Shown piece by piece: positions 42,359-51,337 of a DNA stretch of 64,000 bases. The position numbers and the translations under genes were made by a program. The stretch is taken from NCBI RefSeq assembly GCF_009739465.1, contig NZ_WHOM01000064.1:1-64000 (forward strand), in the 5' to 3' direction. The stretch is from Streptomyces apocyni (GTDB taxonomy: Bacteria; Actinomycetota; Actinomycetes; Streptomycetales; Streptomycetaceae). Numbering within the stretch: position 1 is the first letter of the stretch; each line of letters opens with the position of its first letter. The notes below the pieces were generated by a model. It saw only the letters and a program-made list of their open reading frames with translations, made no database searches and had not been told where the DNA came from.

Positions 42359-44491
42359 ATGGACGCACACAGCTACACCGCCGCTCTCGCCGAACTGCGC
42401 ACCGTGCGGGATGAGATCAAGAAGACGCAGGCCGCACTGGCCAGACTTGAGGCTGCGCGGGACAAGCAGATCGCGGTGCTGGCCGGGTATGAGAAGGCGA
42501 AGGCGGAGCGGATTGCGCCGGCGGCCGGACTGAGTCTGGCCGAGGTCGTTGCCCTGGCCCCGGCCCTCGCGCCCGACAGCCTCGCCACGACCGGCGACGA
42601 CGCGCCCGACTCGGCGACGGCCCCACCGGCCACTGCAGCCCAGACCGCTGATGACGCGGGCGCGGCGCCGCAGTCTGCTGCCCCGGCTGCGGGAACGCCA
42701 GCCCCCGCCATGTCCACCGCGCCAGGCAAGCCCGCTGGCCCGTCAGCGGCCGAGGCGCCCCCGCAGGATTCTTCCGGTCCGCCGCCCGCCGTCCTGGGCA
42801 CGCCGCGCACTCTGCCCTCCATCCCCGAAGGTGCCGCGGGCGACGGGTGGTTCACGCACACTGCGAACCTGGCCTCCACACGGCCGAACTTCACCCAGCA
42901 GGCCCGCTCCACCGTCTTCCTCGACACCGACACCGGCGTCTTGGTCCATCGCGACCAGACTCACCGGCTTGAGCTGGGATCAGGCTCGGCTGCGGAGATC
43001 CTCACCGCCGTCTTCCGTACCCTCCCCGGCGGCGTGGAGCGCATTTACATCACCGGCGGTGACTCCTGGCACCGGGACGCCGGCCGCTATCCCTACCTGC
43101 GGGACGCGGTTGCGGCCTGGCTGAACGCGCCCACGCCGGGCTGGCGCACCGACACCGGCCGTGGCAGGGACCGGATGGCCGGACACTTCGTCCATCCCCG
43201 CAACCCCGTCGCCCGCTACCAGCGCGAGAACGGCGAGGAGCATGTCGAGATCCGCTCGGTGGGGGAGTGGTTCGACCTCGACGGTGACGAACCGGCCGTG
43301 GCCCGCGACGCGTTCGTGCTGCTGTGGCAGGCCCTGCGCCGCCACTGGACCGACGCGGTCATCATGGGCTCCCCCTCGCAGACCGGCCGCGACCTGTGGA
43401 CCCGCACCATCCCCGCCCGCGGCCAGCACGCCGAGGGCTACCCGGTCCTGTCCGAGGAACTGCGCGGCCTGCTGCACGCCACCGCCGGGCAGGGCCGCAC
43501 CGAACTCATCACCCCGCCCCGCGTCCCCGAACAGCTCCCCGCGCTGGTCGAGTACGACCGCACCTTCGCCTACGCCAAACACACCTGGAAGTCCCCGGTC
43601 GGCACCCCCCGCCGCATCACCGCCGCCACCTTCGCGAGCTGGTCCGAGAAGGAACAGACCCGGGCCCTGTACGGCTGCGGCCACTGGCACGTCCGCGTCA
43701 CCGTCCCCGACACCTGGAACCACGTCGGCCTCCTGCCCGCCGCCACCCCCGGCGAACGCGCCTGGCACTACCCGGCCGCACCGGGCACCACCTTCACCAC
43801 CTGGGCCGGCGGCCCCGAAATCCACACCGCCCTGGCCAACCCCATCGGGCCGTGGAAGATCGAAATCCTCGACGGCATCCTCTTCGACGACGGCAAACCC
43901 CTGGACGACTGGGCCAAGAAACTCAAAGACGCCTGGACCAACCTCACCACCCAGGCCCACTTCCAAGGCGACGCCCAACAGGCCCGCGCCGCGCACCTCG
44001 CCTCCCGCGCGGTGCGCGCCATCCTGCTGTACGGCATCGGCTCCTTCGCCCAGCGCCCCCGCACCGTCACCGGCACCACCCCCCGCCACCTGGAACGCGA
44101 CGTGCCCCCGGACGCCGAAATCATCGGCTTCGACGACGACCTGATCACCTGGCAGAAGCCCACCGGCTTTGCCCGCGACCCCAACGCCCACCCCGAATGG
44201 GCCGCCGCCATCTGGTCCGGAGCCCGCGCCGCCCTGCTCAGCCAGCGCCACCGCGACCAGGACACCTACGCCGGCGCCCTGCACACTGAGCCCGGCAGCG
44301 TCATCGCTTTCCGCACCGACGCCCTCTACCTCACCAGCACCCACAACTGGCCCTACCACCACCAGCCTGGCGACTACCTCTACAAGGGCCACCTCATCGG
44401 CCCCCTCGCCGCACCCACCAGCGAAGAAGACCTCCTGCAACTGCGCGACGCCGGACGCGCCGCGCTCGCCCAGACACCGGCGGGCGCCTGA
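42359..44491 (+). CDS. divergent family-B DNA-polymerase-like protein (candidate Tac-type partner)
   Basis: A 710-residue protein, AAGGAA before ATG 42359. It has an N-terminal coiled coil (10-50) and an Ala/Pro linker (60-160). Then STVFLDTDTGVLVHR (184-198) resembles an exonuclease I motif. VEYDRTFAYAKHTW (397-410) recalls polymerase motif A; AILLYGIGSFAQR (554-566) recalls the Kx3NSxYG motif B; EWAAAIWSGARAALL (613-627) recalls ITAYAR; IAFRTDALYLT (649-659) recalls DTDS motif C. Together these suggest a divergent protein-primed-type polymerase fold, with some catalytic residues changed. Its stop overlaps the start of a terminal-protein-like gene. By position it could play the role of Tac on plasmid SCP1. 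The family call is inference from motifs. Confidence 0.6.
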   Translation: MDAHSYTAALAELRTVRDEIKKTQAALARLEAARDKQIAVLAGYEKAKAERIAPAAGLSLAEVVALAPALAPDSLATTGDDAPDSATAPPATAAQTADDAGAAPQSAAPAAGTPAPAMSTAPGKPAGPSAAEAPPQDSSGPPPAVLGTPRTLPSIPEGAAGDGWFTHTANLASTRPNFTQQARSTVFLDTDTGVLVHRDQTHRLELGSGSAAEILTAVFRTLPGGVERIYITGGDSWHRDAGRYPYLRDAVAAWLNAPTPGWRTDTGRGRDRMAGHFVHPRNPVARYQRENGEEHVEIRSVGEWFDLDGDEPAVARDAFVLLWQALRRHWTDAVIMGSPSQTGRDLWTRTIPARGQHAEGYPVLSEELRGLLHATAGQGRTELITPPRVPEQLPALVEYDRTFAYAKHTWKSPVGTPRRITAATFASWSEKEQTRALYGCGHWHVRVTVPDTWNHVGLLPAATPGERAWHYPAAPGTTFTTWAGGPEIHTALANPIGPWKIEILDGILFDDGKPLDDWAKKLKDAWTNLTTQAHFQGDAQQARAAHLASRAVRAILLYGIGSFAQRPRTVTGTTPRHLERDVPPDAEIIGFDDDLITWQKPTGFARDPNAHPEWAAAIWSGARAALLSQRHRDQDTYAGALHTEPGSVIAFRTDALYLTSTHNWPYHHQPGDYLYKGHLIGPLAAPTSEEDLLQLRDAGRAALAQTPAGA

Positions 44492-45210
44492 TGCCGCCCC
44501 GCCGCCGCCCGGCGCCGCAACGCAACGAAGCCGCCCAGCTCGCCGACCAACTCCAAGCGCTCGGCTACACCAAACGCGACATCGCCCGCATCATCAACCG
44601 CGACGCCTCCCTGGTCTCCCAGTTCTACACAAAGAACAAAGGAGCCGCCTTCGTGGCCGCCCTGCGCGAAGTCCTCACCGCGGTCGAGACCGGCGGCATC
44701 ACCGACCTGCCCGCCCTCACCACCCTCGCCGCCCGCCACATCACCCGCCGCACCACCGCCTCCGGCGCCCGCGCCCGCGTCCGCGCCAAAGCCGTCCTCA
44801 TCACCCCTACCGGCACCGGCACCGGCCGCGTCGGCGCCCAGGCCATCGCCTCCGGCTCCGCCCGCCTGCGCCCCCTGATCGCCGAAGCCGCCCGCCAGCA
44901 CCTGCGCCTGGCCTTCACCGTCCGCCTGGGCAAGAGCGGCTACGTACACCCCTCCGGCAGCCGCACCGACTCACCCGGCATCCGCCGGGACGTCATCCAG
45001 CGCACCGACCACACCGAGGAACGTTCCTATGGCTCCGCCACCACCGGCGGCTTCGACGCCGCCGACTTCGCCCGCCGGGTGGACGCCACAGGCGGCGACG
45101 TGACCGCCGCTGTCCACCAGTGGCTGGTGGACAGCGGACGGATCCACCCCGAGGCGCACATCACCCACCTTGAGGTGCGCACCTGGCGGCCGCGTAACGC
45201 GGGCAGATGA
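44491..45210 (+). CDS. terminal-protein-like DNA-binding protein (Tpg/Tpc-like)
   Basis: A 239-residue protein starting on a TGATG overlap with the polymerase-like gene. Its architecture parallels Streptomyces terminal protein Tpg: N-terminal HTH (GYTKRDIARIINRDASLVSQ, 25-44), an Arg-rich helix (SGARARVRAKAV), then GKSGYVHPSGSRTDSPGIRR (148-167), which lines up with Tpg's FGYTxxxGSTDDPRxR. A C-terminal segment GGDVTAAVHQWLVDSGRI ends LEVRTWR, as Tpg ends near LEVELTD. Terminal proteins become covalently linked to the 5' ends of linear replicons and prime end patching. Length is between Tpg (about 185) and Tpc (about 260). Confidence 0.6.
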   Translation: MPPRRRPAPQRNEAAQLADQLQALGYTKRDIARIINRDASLVSQFYTKNKGAAFVAALREVLTAVETGGITDLPALTTLAARHITRRTTASGARARVRAKAVLITPTGTGTGRVGAQAIASGSARLRPLIAEAARQHLRLAFTVRLGKSGYVHPSGSRTDSPGIRRDVIQRTDHTEERSYGSATTGGFDAADFARRVDATGGDVTAAVHQWLVDSGRIHPEAHITHLEVRTWRPRNAGR

Positions 45211-45225
45211 CGAGGGCGAGGCCCG

Positions 45226-46026
45226 CTAGGCGGCCGTGGGCCTGGTGTGGGCCCACTCTCGGACAGCGGCCTGCAGGGTTTCGGCGCTCCAGCCGAGTCG
45301 CTCGCGCAGGTTTTTGCGGGCGTAGGTGAGGCTGGAGCGGACGCTGCTGGCGGGGATGCCCAGGGCCCGGGCGGACGCCTCAGGGGACAGACCGCGCAGG
45401 TGCAGGTCGAACACCTGCCCCTGCCGGGTGCCCAGGCTGCGTACGGCGTGGGCTAGTTCTCCCGCGCGGCCCCCGGGAGTGCGGCGAGCTGTCTGTGCCC
45501 GTCCGATAGGGACGGGGCTGGCCGGCTCGGGCCGCCGGTCCCACAGCGGGCGCAGCGCGATGCGCAGGTCGGCGATGTCCCGGCGGATGGTGGACGGGCT
45601 GACCTCGCGTTCTCGGGCGATGTCGGAGACCTTCATCCCCCAGGACAGCTGGAGGGCGACCGCGGCCTGGCGGTGCGGCAGCCGGGCCAGCAGGTCCAGG
45701 AGTTCGACGGTGTCTGAGCCGCTGTGCGGCGCCTGCGCGCCGCGCAGTGCGGCGATGCTGGCGATCTCGGCCACCGGCATCTCCCGCCGCCGCGCGGAGC
45801 GGCGGCGGGCCTCGTTGAATGCCACCTCCTTGGCGTAGGCGACGACACTGTCGATGTCTTTGGCCCGGGCCTCGACGCGGTCGATGGCGGCGTCGGCTGC
45901 GGGCTCGGCGATGTCGTCGCTGAAGCCGCGCAGCGCCAGGTGCTCGCGCAGTGCGGCAAGGAGCTGCGGCCGGTGTCCGTCCCACCGGGCCGGGCGCTGG
46001 GGGGACAGCCCCGCCATGATGGCCAT
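45226..46026 (-). CDS. sigma-70-like / two-HTH transcription factor
   Basis: A 266-residue protein. An N-terminal helical part (LRGFSDDIAEPAADAAIDRV, VAYAKEVAFNEARRRSARRR) resembles region 2 of small sigma factors. It is followed by a region-4-like HTH (LPHRQAAVALQLSWGMKVSD, ARERE VSPSTIRRDIADLR) and a second HTH (LGTRQGQVFDLHLRGLSPEA, GIPASSVRSSLTYARKN). Convergent with the terminal-protein-like gene, stops 16 bases apart. It starts two bases after the small membrane-protein gene's stop, so the two form an operon. A plasmid-encoded sigma-like regulator is likely. Confidence 0.7.
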   Translation of the reverse strand: MAIMAGLSPQRPARWDGHRPQLLAALREHLALRGFSDDIAEPAADAAIDRVEARAKDIDSVVAYAKEVAFNEARRRSARRREMPVAEIASIAALRGAQAPHSGSDTVELLDLLARLPHRQAAVALQLSWGMKVSDIAREREVSPSTIRRDIADLRIALRPLWDRRPEPASPVPIGRAQTARRTPGGRAGELAHAVRSLGTRQGQVFDLHLRGLSPEASARALGIPASSVRSSLTYARKNLRERLGWSAETLQAAVREWAHTRPTAA

Positions 46027-46027
46027 C

Positions 46028-46276
46028 TCAGGAGGCCATCCGGCTGGGGCGGTAGCCCACGGCGAGCGGTGTGAGGGTCGCCAGCAGCACGGCGATCTCC
46101 TGGGCCTGCCAGCCGAGGACGGCCAGCACGATCACCAGGATCGTCACCGGGCCTCCGAGCAGCACCTGTTCTTGGTGCAGCGGGTGCCGCCGGCCGCGGC
46201 CGGGAGTGGTGGACCAGACGGCAGTAGGCCAGCCGGGTGCCATGAAGGGGGTGTGGGCATGCGGAAACAAGGACAT
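46028..46276 (-). CDS. small membrane protein
   Basis: An 82-residue protein with one long hydrophobic region (about 40-73, LLGGPVTILVIVLAVLGWQA and IAVLLATLTPLAVG), enough for one or two helices. TTGGAGCG precedes ATG 46276. It sits immediately upstream of the sigma-like gene and may be its membrane anchor or antagonist, which is only a positional guess. Confidence 0.55.
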   Translation of the reverse strand: MSLFPHAHTPFMAPGWPTAVWSTTPGRGRRHPLHQEQVLLGGPVTILVIVLAVLGWQAQEIAVLLATLTPLAVGYRPSRMAS

Positions 46277-46286
46277 GACGCTCCAA

Positions 46287-46559
46287 GTGTGTGAAGGGGA
46301 CCGCCGCCGCGCGCATGAATCGGCCAGGAGACATTGGTTACGGCAACACGGACCCGCCAGTGACGCTTCCTCAATTCTGCCTGCTCACAGCCTATTTGCC
46401 CCTGCCGTGTGGCGGACGGGAGGTGTGGCCTTTTGCACGTTGAGCGCTATGACGCGAAACGGCCCTCTGGTGGCATCTACAGGGCGAAGGCGAACCTCTG
46501 CCCGCAGGGGGCGCCGGTGTGTGAAGGGGACCCGCCGCAGCGCTTCAGGCCAGGAGACA
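46287..46559. repeat. paired direct repeats in intergenic DNA
   Basis: GTGTGTGAAGGGGACC occurs at 46287-46302 and 46517-46532, each followed by GCCGC-rich sequence and then GGCCAGGAGACA at 46322-46333 and 46548-46559. The two composite units are 230 bases apart in the same orientation. The gap between flanking genes (46277-46650) otherwise shows no gene. The units could be regulator-binding sites or a duplicated leader. Confidence 0.55.
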
Positions 46560-46650
46560 ACGCGGCGGGCCCCGACCATCGAGATACGTACGCACCAAGG
46601 CCACGGGACACAGGCGTCGGTGTACACGTGAAGGTGTACGCGGCTGGGAG

Positions 46651-47760
46651 CTAGGCCGGCAGCGCGACAGAAGGCGGACTCTCTGTCCGGCGTGCGAGCT
46701 GGCTGCCGGGTTCGGGCGGGGCCGGTACGGAAGGGATCGGTACCGACAGTTCCCAGGCCACCTCGTCGGTGACGGGATCGAAGCCCCATCCCTGAAGTGC
46801 CCCCGTGGCGGCGAGTTGGTCCAGGATCGTTGTGAGCGCGGCGTGGGAGAGGCCGGCGGCCCGGGCGAGCTGGTCGGCCTCGGCGCGGCCGTGCGGGCTG
46901 TCGGGGAGGGTGTATACGGCCAGCTGCAGGGTGATCAGCCGGGCGGTGGCCGTCTGGTCGCGCACCGCGGGGCCGGTGAGGGTGCGCAGTGCCCAGTCCG
47001 CGGCCTGGGCGCGGCCGTGGCGGCCGGGTACCTGGGTGAGGACGGCGGCATCGAGGAGTACGGCCCGCATGCTGCCGGTGTTCTCCTTCGTCGGGGAGTT
47101 GGCCGGTCGCCGTAGCCACTGTGCCTGTTCCAACTCCCGCCAAGGGGCGGAGGAGTGGGCCATGCGCATGCTGCGCAGCACCCCGCGCGCCAGCAGGAGC
47201 CGGCCGCGGGTGTCGGCGCGCAGCGCGCACTGCAGCGCCAGCAGGCGTGACTCGGCCGCAGTGCAGGCGGGCAGGGCGGCTGCGAGGTAGCTCAGCATCT
47301 CCCGCACGCGAGTCACGGCGGTAGGCCCCGGCAGCCGTCGGGCAGGCTGCGCCGTCTGGTGGGCCGACGCGGCGGGCGGCGTAGCCGCGGGTAGGGGGTC
47401 GGGCACGATGGCGGTGTGCGGGATGGCGTGTGCACACGCGGCACAGACGTCGGCCAGCCGCCAGCCGCGCCCGCCGTGCTCGCGGGCCAGCGCCAGCCGT
47501 ACCGGGCCTGCGCAGCCGCGGTGTCGGGCATGCCAGGGACAGCCCCGCTGCCGGCACTGGCAGGTCCGCAGGTGCCCGGCCAGCGTGTCCATGCGGGCGT
47601 GGAGGGCCAGATGCCTCAGGGCGGCGGAGCGCGCCGAGCTCGCCTCAAGCGGGGTCGCCCGCGGTGCGCAGCGTTGGCAGGCCAGCACCGGCCCGCCCGC
47701 CTGCGGGTGCAATTCCACCGACCACACCCGGGGCAGGGCGGCGTGCATGGAGAGCCTCAT
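46651..47760 (-). CDS. zinc-finger / winged-HTH plasmid-type protein
   Basis: A 369-residue protein with GGAG nine bases before ATG 47760. The N-terminus has Cys/His clusters (CQRCAPR, RTCQCRQRGCPWHARHRGC, VCAACAHAIPH) that could bind two zinc ions. The C-terminal 110 residues form a winged-HTH-like unit (ARAAGLSHAALTTILDQLAA, TGALQGWGFDPVTDEVAWEL). I have no family name. Such Cys-rich plus HTH proteins are common on Streptomyces plasmids. It is divergent from the XRE gene at 47927 and may be regulated with it. Confidence 0.65.
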   Translation of the reverse strand: MRLSMHAALPRVWSVELHPQAGGPVLACQRCAPRATPLEASSARSAALRHLALHARMDTLAGHLRTCQCRQRGCPWHARHRGCAGPVRLALAREHGGRGWRLADVCAACAHAIPHTAIVPDPLPAATPPAASAHQTAQPARRLPGPTAVTRVREMLSYLAAALPACTAAESRLLALQCALRADTRGRLLLARGVLRSMRMAHSSAPWRELEQAQWLRRPANSPTKENTGSMRAVLLDAAVLTQVPGRHGRAQAADWALRTLTGPAVRDQTATARLITLQLAVYTLPDSPHGRAEADQLARAAGLSHAALTTILDQLAATGALQGWGFDPVTDEVAWELSVPIPSVPAPPEPGSQLARRTESPPSVALPA

Positions 47761-47926
47761 CGGGCCCGATCTCCTCCTGTCTGGGCGTGCGCCGAGGGCT
47801 GTCCGGCGCTAGGTGGGGCTGGTGTCCGGCCGCATGGTGATGCAGCCGCAGATGTCACCCCTTCCCTAGCAAATAGTGCAGAGGTCTGCACTGACGGGGC
47901 AGGGTCCTGCACCTTCGGATGGTGGA

Positions 47927-48184
47927 GTGACGATCTTCCCGCCCGACCCCAACCTCAACGCCCTGCGCGTCTCACTCGCGCGGCTGAGGGGCGAGCGCGG
48001 ATGGACCTTCGACGAACTCGCCGACCGCAGCGGACTCGCCCGCCGCACCCTCATCGACCTCGAACACGGCCGCACCACCGGCAGCATCACCACCTGGCAC
48101 GCCCACGCCTTCGCCGTCCCCATCGACCACCTGCTGGGCACCCTCTGCGACGGACACACCCCCTCCGGCACCCCAGACGCCTGA
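47927..48184 (+). CDS. XRE-family HTH regulator
   Basis: An 85-residue protein from GTG 47927 (GGTGGA upstream). The whole product is a Cro/CI-type HTH: LRVSLARLRGERGWTFDELA, DRSGLARRTLIDLEHGRTTG, then PIDHLLGTLC. The GWTFDELADRSGLARRTLIDLE pattern is classical. Probably represses its own and the divergent gene. Confidence 0.8.
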   Translation: MTIFPPDPNLNALRVSLARLRGERGWTFDELADRSGLARRTLIDLEHGRTTGSITTWHAHAFAVPIDHLLGTLCDGHTPSGTPDA

Positions 48185-48355
48185 CCCGCCGCCAGCAGGC
48201 CCCTGACCCCGCGCGCACACACCACCCGGACGGTCACCCGACGTCGCACACACGCGCCATCATTCGCGCGCCTGTAGTAGACGGTTGGGCCGTTCGCCTG
48301 ACCTGAGCGGCCGCGAACCACCCACCACGGAGTGCCGCCTGGCAAGTTGCCCGCC

Positions 48356-49216
48356 ATGCACCCCCACACCCGAGCCCGCCACTGGGACGGCAGCCCCGCC
48401 ACCACCACGCCCCGCCGTCGACTGCGCGTCGCCCCCACCAGCCCCAGCCGCCTGCTACGCACCGGCCAAAACGGCCACTGCCGCGACTGCGGCAACCGCA
48501 TCGACTGGTACCCGCGCAGCAACCACCGGCCCATCGCCCTGCACCCACAGGAAGTCGCCACCCACGCCGTCGCGGACTCCTGCCGCTGGCACCTGAGCGG
48601 AGGCATCGCCTACCGACACGCCGACGCCACCGCCTGGTGCCGAATCCCCCACACCGTGCTCTGCCCCCGCCACACCAGCGACCGCCCGCTCGGCCCCGAC
48701 ATCGAAGCCCTCCGCCGCCACCTGGCCCTCCACACACGCCGCCTCATCGACACCGGCACCTTCACCCCACCCACCACCCCCACCTGCAACCTGACCCCCG
48801 CACGCCTCACCCGCACCCCAGAGCGACCCGTCGTACAGATCCTCTACACCCGCTACCTCGCCGACCGCCCGCTCACCTCCATCCAGTGCGTAGCCCAGAC
48901 CCGCCAACGCCGCCGCTGCCCCCACCCCATCCTGAACCCCGCCGCCCCCACCGGCACCTGGATCCTGACCCCCGCCCACCCCATCCGCCCCGGCCAACTC
49001 GCCCTGCCCGACACCCCTATGGCGCTCTACGACCTCAGCCACCTGCCCTACGCCGAACAACTGCGCTGGCGCGCCCAGCGCTGCCCCGCCCACGCCGCCA
49101 CCGCGAGCGCCCCCGATCTCACCCTGCCCGGCTGGCAACGCTTCGACCCGCTCACCCACCACCCCCATATCCACGCGTGCCTACCCGACACCGCCCCCGC
49201 GGCACAGGAGGCCTGA
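48356..49216 (+). CDS. DUF6083-type Cys/His-rich protein
   Basis: A 286-residue protein. The segment LRVAPTSPSRLLRTGQNGHC, RDCGNRIDWYPRSNHRPIAL, then HPQEV and CRWHLSGGIAYRHADATAWC matches the actinobacterial family I know as DUF6083. It has a CxxC zinc site and a conserved DWY/H-rich core. Function is unknown. The C-terminal half (LTSIQCVAQTRQRRRCPHPI, MALYDLSHLPYAEQLRWRAQ) is also well ordered. GTG 48332 is an alternative start. It is followed at once by the next gene (two bases between stop and GTG). Confidence 0.7.
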   Translation: MHPHTRARHWDGSPATTTPRRRLRVAPTSPSRLLRTGQNGHCRDCGNRIDWYPRSNHRPIALHPQEVATHAVADSCRWHLSGGIAYRHADATAWCRIPHTVLCPRHTSDRPLGPDIEALRRHLALHTRRLIDTGTFTPPTTPTCNLTPARLTRTPERPVVQILYTRYLADRPLTSIQCVAQTRQRRRCPHPILNPAAPTGTWILTPAHPIRPGQLALPDTPMALYDLSHLPYAEQLRWRAQRCPAHAATASAPDLTLPGWQRFDPLTHHPHIHACLPDTAPAAQEA

Positions 49217-49218
49217 CC

Positions 49219-49696
49219 GTGCCGCACCACGCCCTGGAAATCACCCTGACCAGACCCTGCACCCGTACCGAACTCGACCGAGCCCGCCGCATCCTGCCGC
49301 TGGCCACCAACCACGACACCACCCGCCTGATGGCCCTCGTCTCAGCCAAGTCCCCCCACCAGGCCCTGCGCCGACTCTGCCACCGCCTCGATGCCCGCCT
49401 GCCCCTGGACGCCGTGACGGCGCACTACCCGGATGCCAACGGGCACGTCCTACTCAGCATCGACCTCCCAATCGAGGCCAATACCCTCCTGCGCCGCGCA
49501 GCCGCCCAACAAGGCCAACCTGTACACACCTTCGTGGCACAGGCCATCCACCACGCCCTGGCCCCAGCAGGCCCGACGCGACGCCGACCAGCTCGACCAC
49601 ACCCTGCAGCGCCTCCTCACCCGCACCACCGCCCCGCAACTCCTGGCCGCCGTCGGCCGCGCCCTCACCCACCCCACGACAGGTGCACCGTGCTGA
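49219..49696 (+). pseudogene. small helical DNA-binding-like protein, one frameshift
   Basis: GTG 49219 has AGGAGG eight bases upstream. The product begins VPHHALEITLTRPCTRTELD, then LLRRAAAQQGQPVHTFVAQA, a ribbon-helix-helix-like ending. Near 49565 the coding frame shifts: the continuation ARRDADQLDHTLQRLLTRTT to a stop at 49696 lies one frame over. That stop overlaps the helicase GTG (49690), as expected for a coupled gene, so a single missing or extra base, real or from assembly, is likely. Otherwise about 158 residues. Confidence 0.55.
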
Positions 49697-51192
49697 ACCC
49701 CACCGACGAACAGACCGCCGCAGCCGACGCCTTCCACGCCGGCGACCACTTCGCCCTCCAAGCGGGCGCCGGCACCGGCAAGACCACCACCCTCGCCCTG
49801 CTCGCCTCCGGCACCAAACGCCGCGGCCGCTACCTCGCCTTCAACAAAGCCATCGCCCAAGACGCAGCCACACGCTTCCCCAACACCGTCACCTGCAAGA
49901 CCGCCCATGCCATGGCCTTCGCCGCCATCGGCCACCGCTACACCCGCCGCCTCAACGGCCCCCGCCAGCCCGCCTGGAGAACCGGCCAATCACTGGGCAT
50001 CACCAAGCCCATCCGCATCGGCCAACGCGATCTGTCACCCAAGGCCCTCTCCTACGCCACCCTGCGCACCGTGACCCGCTTCTGCCACTCCGCCGACCCC
50101 ACCATCACCCACCACCACATCCCCCACCTGCGCGGCCTGGAAGACCCCGACCTACACACCCAACTCGCCGCCTGCGTCGTACCGTTCGCGAGAAGGGCCT
50201 GGGCCGACCTTCAGCACCCCGACGACGGCGCCGTCCGCTTCGACCACGACCACTACCTCAAAATCTGGGCCCTGTCCGACCCCAAGATCGACACCGACTT
50301 CCTCCTCCTCGATGAAGCCCAGGACACCAACCCCGTCGTCGAACAGATCTTCACCAACCAGCGAGGCCACGCCCAACTGGTGATGGTCGGCGACTCCGCC
50401 CAGGCCATCTACCACTGGCGCGGCGCCAAAGACGTCATGACCAGCTTCAACGGCACCCCCCTGACCTTGTCAAAGTCCTTCCGCTTCGGCCCTCGCCTGG
50501 CCAGCGAGGCCAACCGGTGGCTGGCCATCGCCGACGCACCCATCCGCCTCGAGGGCACCGAGACCATCCCCACCGAACTCGGCGACGTCGAGGACCCCGA
50601 CGCGGTGCTGTGCCGCACCAACGTCGGGGCCATGGCCGAAGTCATGAAGCTGCTGGGCACGGGGCGCCGCGTCGCCCTCGTTGGAGGAGGAGACACCCTG
50701 CGCGCTCTGGCCTCGGCCGCCCGGGAACTGAAAGAAGGCCGCCGCACCGGCCACCCTGAACTGGTTCTGTTTACCTGCTGGGGCGACCTCCAGGACTACG
50801 CTACGCACGACCCGGCAGGATGCGACCTGCTGCCGCTCGTCGACCTGGTCGACACCCATGGCGCCGATGCCATCCTCAACGCCGTCGGCCAGCTCACCAG
50901 CGAACAACAAGCCGAGGTGACCGTCTCCACCGCACACAAGGCCAAGGGGCGAGAGTGGGGCCGGGTGAAAATCGCCGGCGACTTTCACCCGCCCAAAGAC
51001 AGTGGCCAGCACGATGAGACCGGCCACCCCCTCCCTGGCCCCGTCGAGGACGCCGAAGCCCGGCTCTCCTATGTCGCAGTCACCCGCACCCGGATGCTCC
51101 TCGACCTTGGAGGGCTGTCCTGGATTCACCATCACCCCGACGGAACCGCTTACGAAGTAACCCACAACAACAGCGGTAACTTGGCCAGCTGA
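49690..51192 (+). CDS. UvrD/Rep-type superfamily 1 helicase
   Basis: A 500-residue protein from GTG 49690. Motif I is FALQAGAGTGKTTTLALL (about 21-38), motif II DFLLLDEAQDTNP, motif III QLVMVGDSAQAIYHWRGA, motif V VSTAHKAKGREWGRVKI and motif VI RLSYVAVTRTRMLLDL. It is shorter than chromosomal UvrD (about 700), so the 1B/2B insertions are small, as in plasmid and phage-type members. It is in a run of four coupled plus-strand genes (XRE, DUF6083, RHH-like, helicase). A 3'-5' helicase for replicon maintenance is a fair inference. Confidence 0.85.
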   Translation: MLNPTDEQTAAADAFHAGDHFALQAGAGTGKTTTLALLASGTKRRGRYLAFNKAIAQDAATRFPNTVTCKTAHAMAFAAIGHRYTRRLNGPRQPAWRTGQSLGITKPIRIGQRDLSPKALSYATLRTVTRFCHSADPTITHHHIPHLRGLEDPDLHTQLAACVVPFARRAWADLQHPDDGAVRFDHDHYLKIWALSDPKIDTDFLLLDEAQDTNPVVEQIFTNQRGHAQLVMVGDSAQAIYHWRGAKDVMTSFNGTPLTLSKSFRFGPRLASEANRWLAIADAPIRLEGTETIPTELGDVEDPDAVLCRTNVGAMAEVMKLLGTGRRVALVGGGDTLRALASAARELKEGRRTGHPELVLFTCWGDLQDYATHDPAGCDLLPLVDLVDTHGADAILNAVGQLTSEQQAEVTVSTAHKAKGREWGRVKIAGDFHPPKDSGQHDETGHPLPGPVEDAEARLSYVAVTRTRMLLDLGGLSWIHHHPDGTAYEVTHNNSGNLAS

Positions 51193-51337
51193 GAGTGAAT
51201 GGCGCGCTCAGCGAGGTTGCACTACACCTCAGAGGTCGTGTCTTTGGTGAGCGGTACCTCGCCATTGCACGCCCAAGCGATCAGGTCGCGGCGATCTGCG
51301 CTAGTGGCGGGGATGCTGGCAGGCGTCGGGATGGATA

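Noticed and set aside
42980..44440. 486-codon minus-strand frame of almost pure Gly/Ala/Val
   Set aside because: Typical antisense shadow of a high-GC gene; the plus strand carries the polymerase-like protein.
46385..47557. 390-codon minus-strand frame
   Set aside because: Pro/Arg-rich shadow of the zinc-finger/HTH gene in another frame.
48637..49689. Long N-terminal extension of the UvrD-like helicase
   Set aside because: It runs through DUF6083 and the small gene in an unnatural frame; GTG 49690 is the sensible start.
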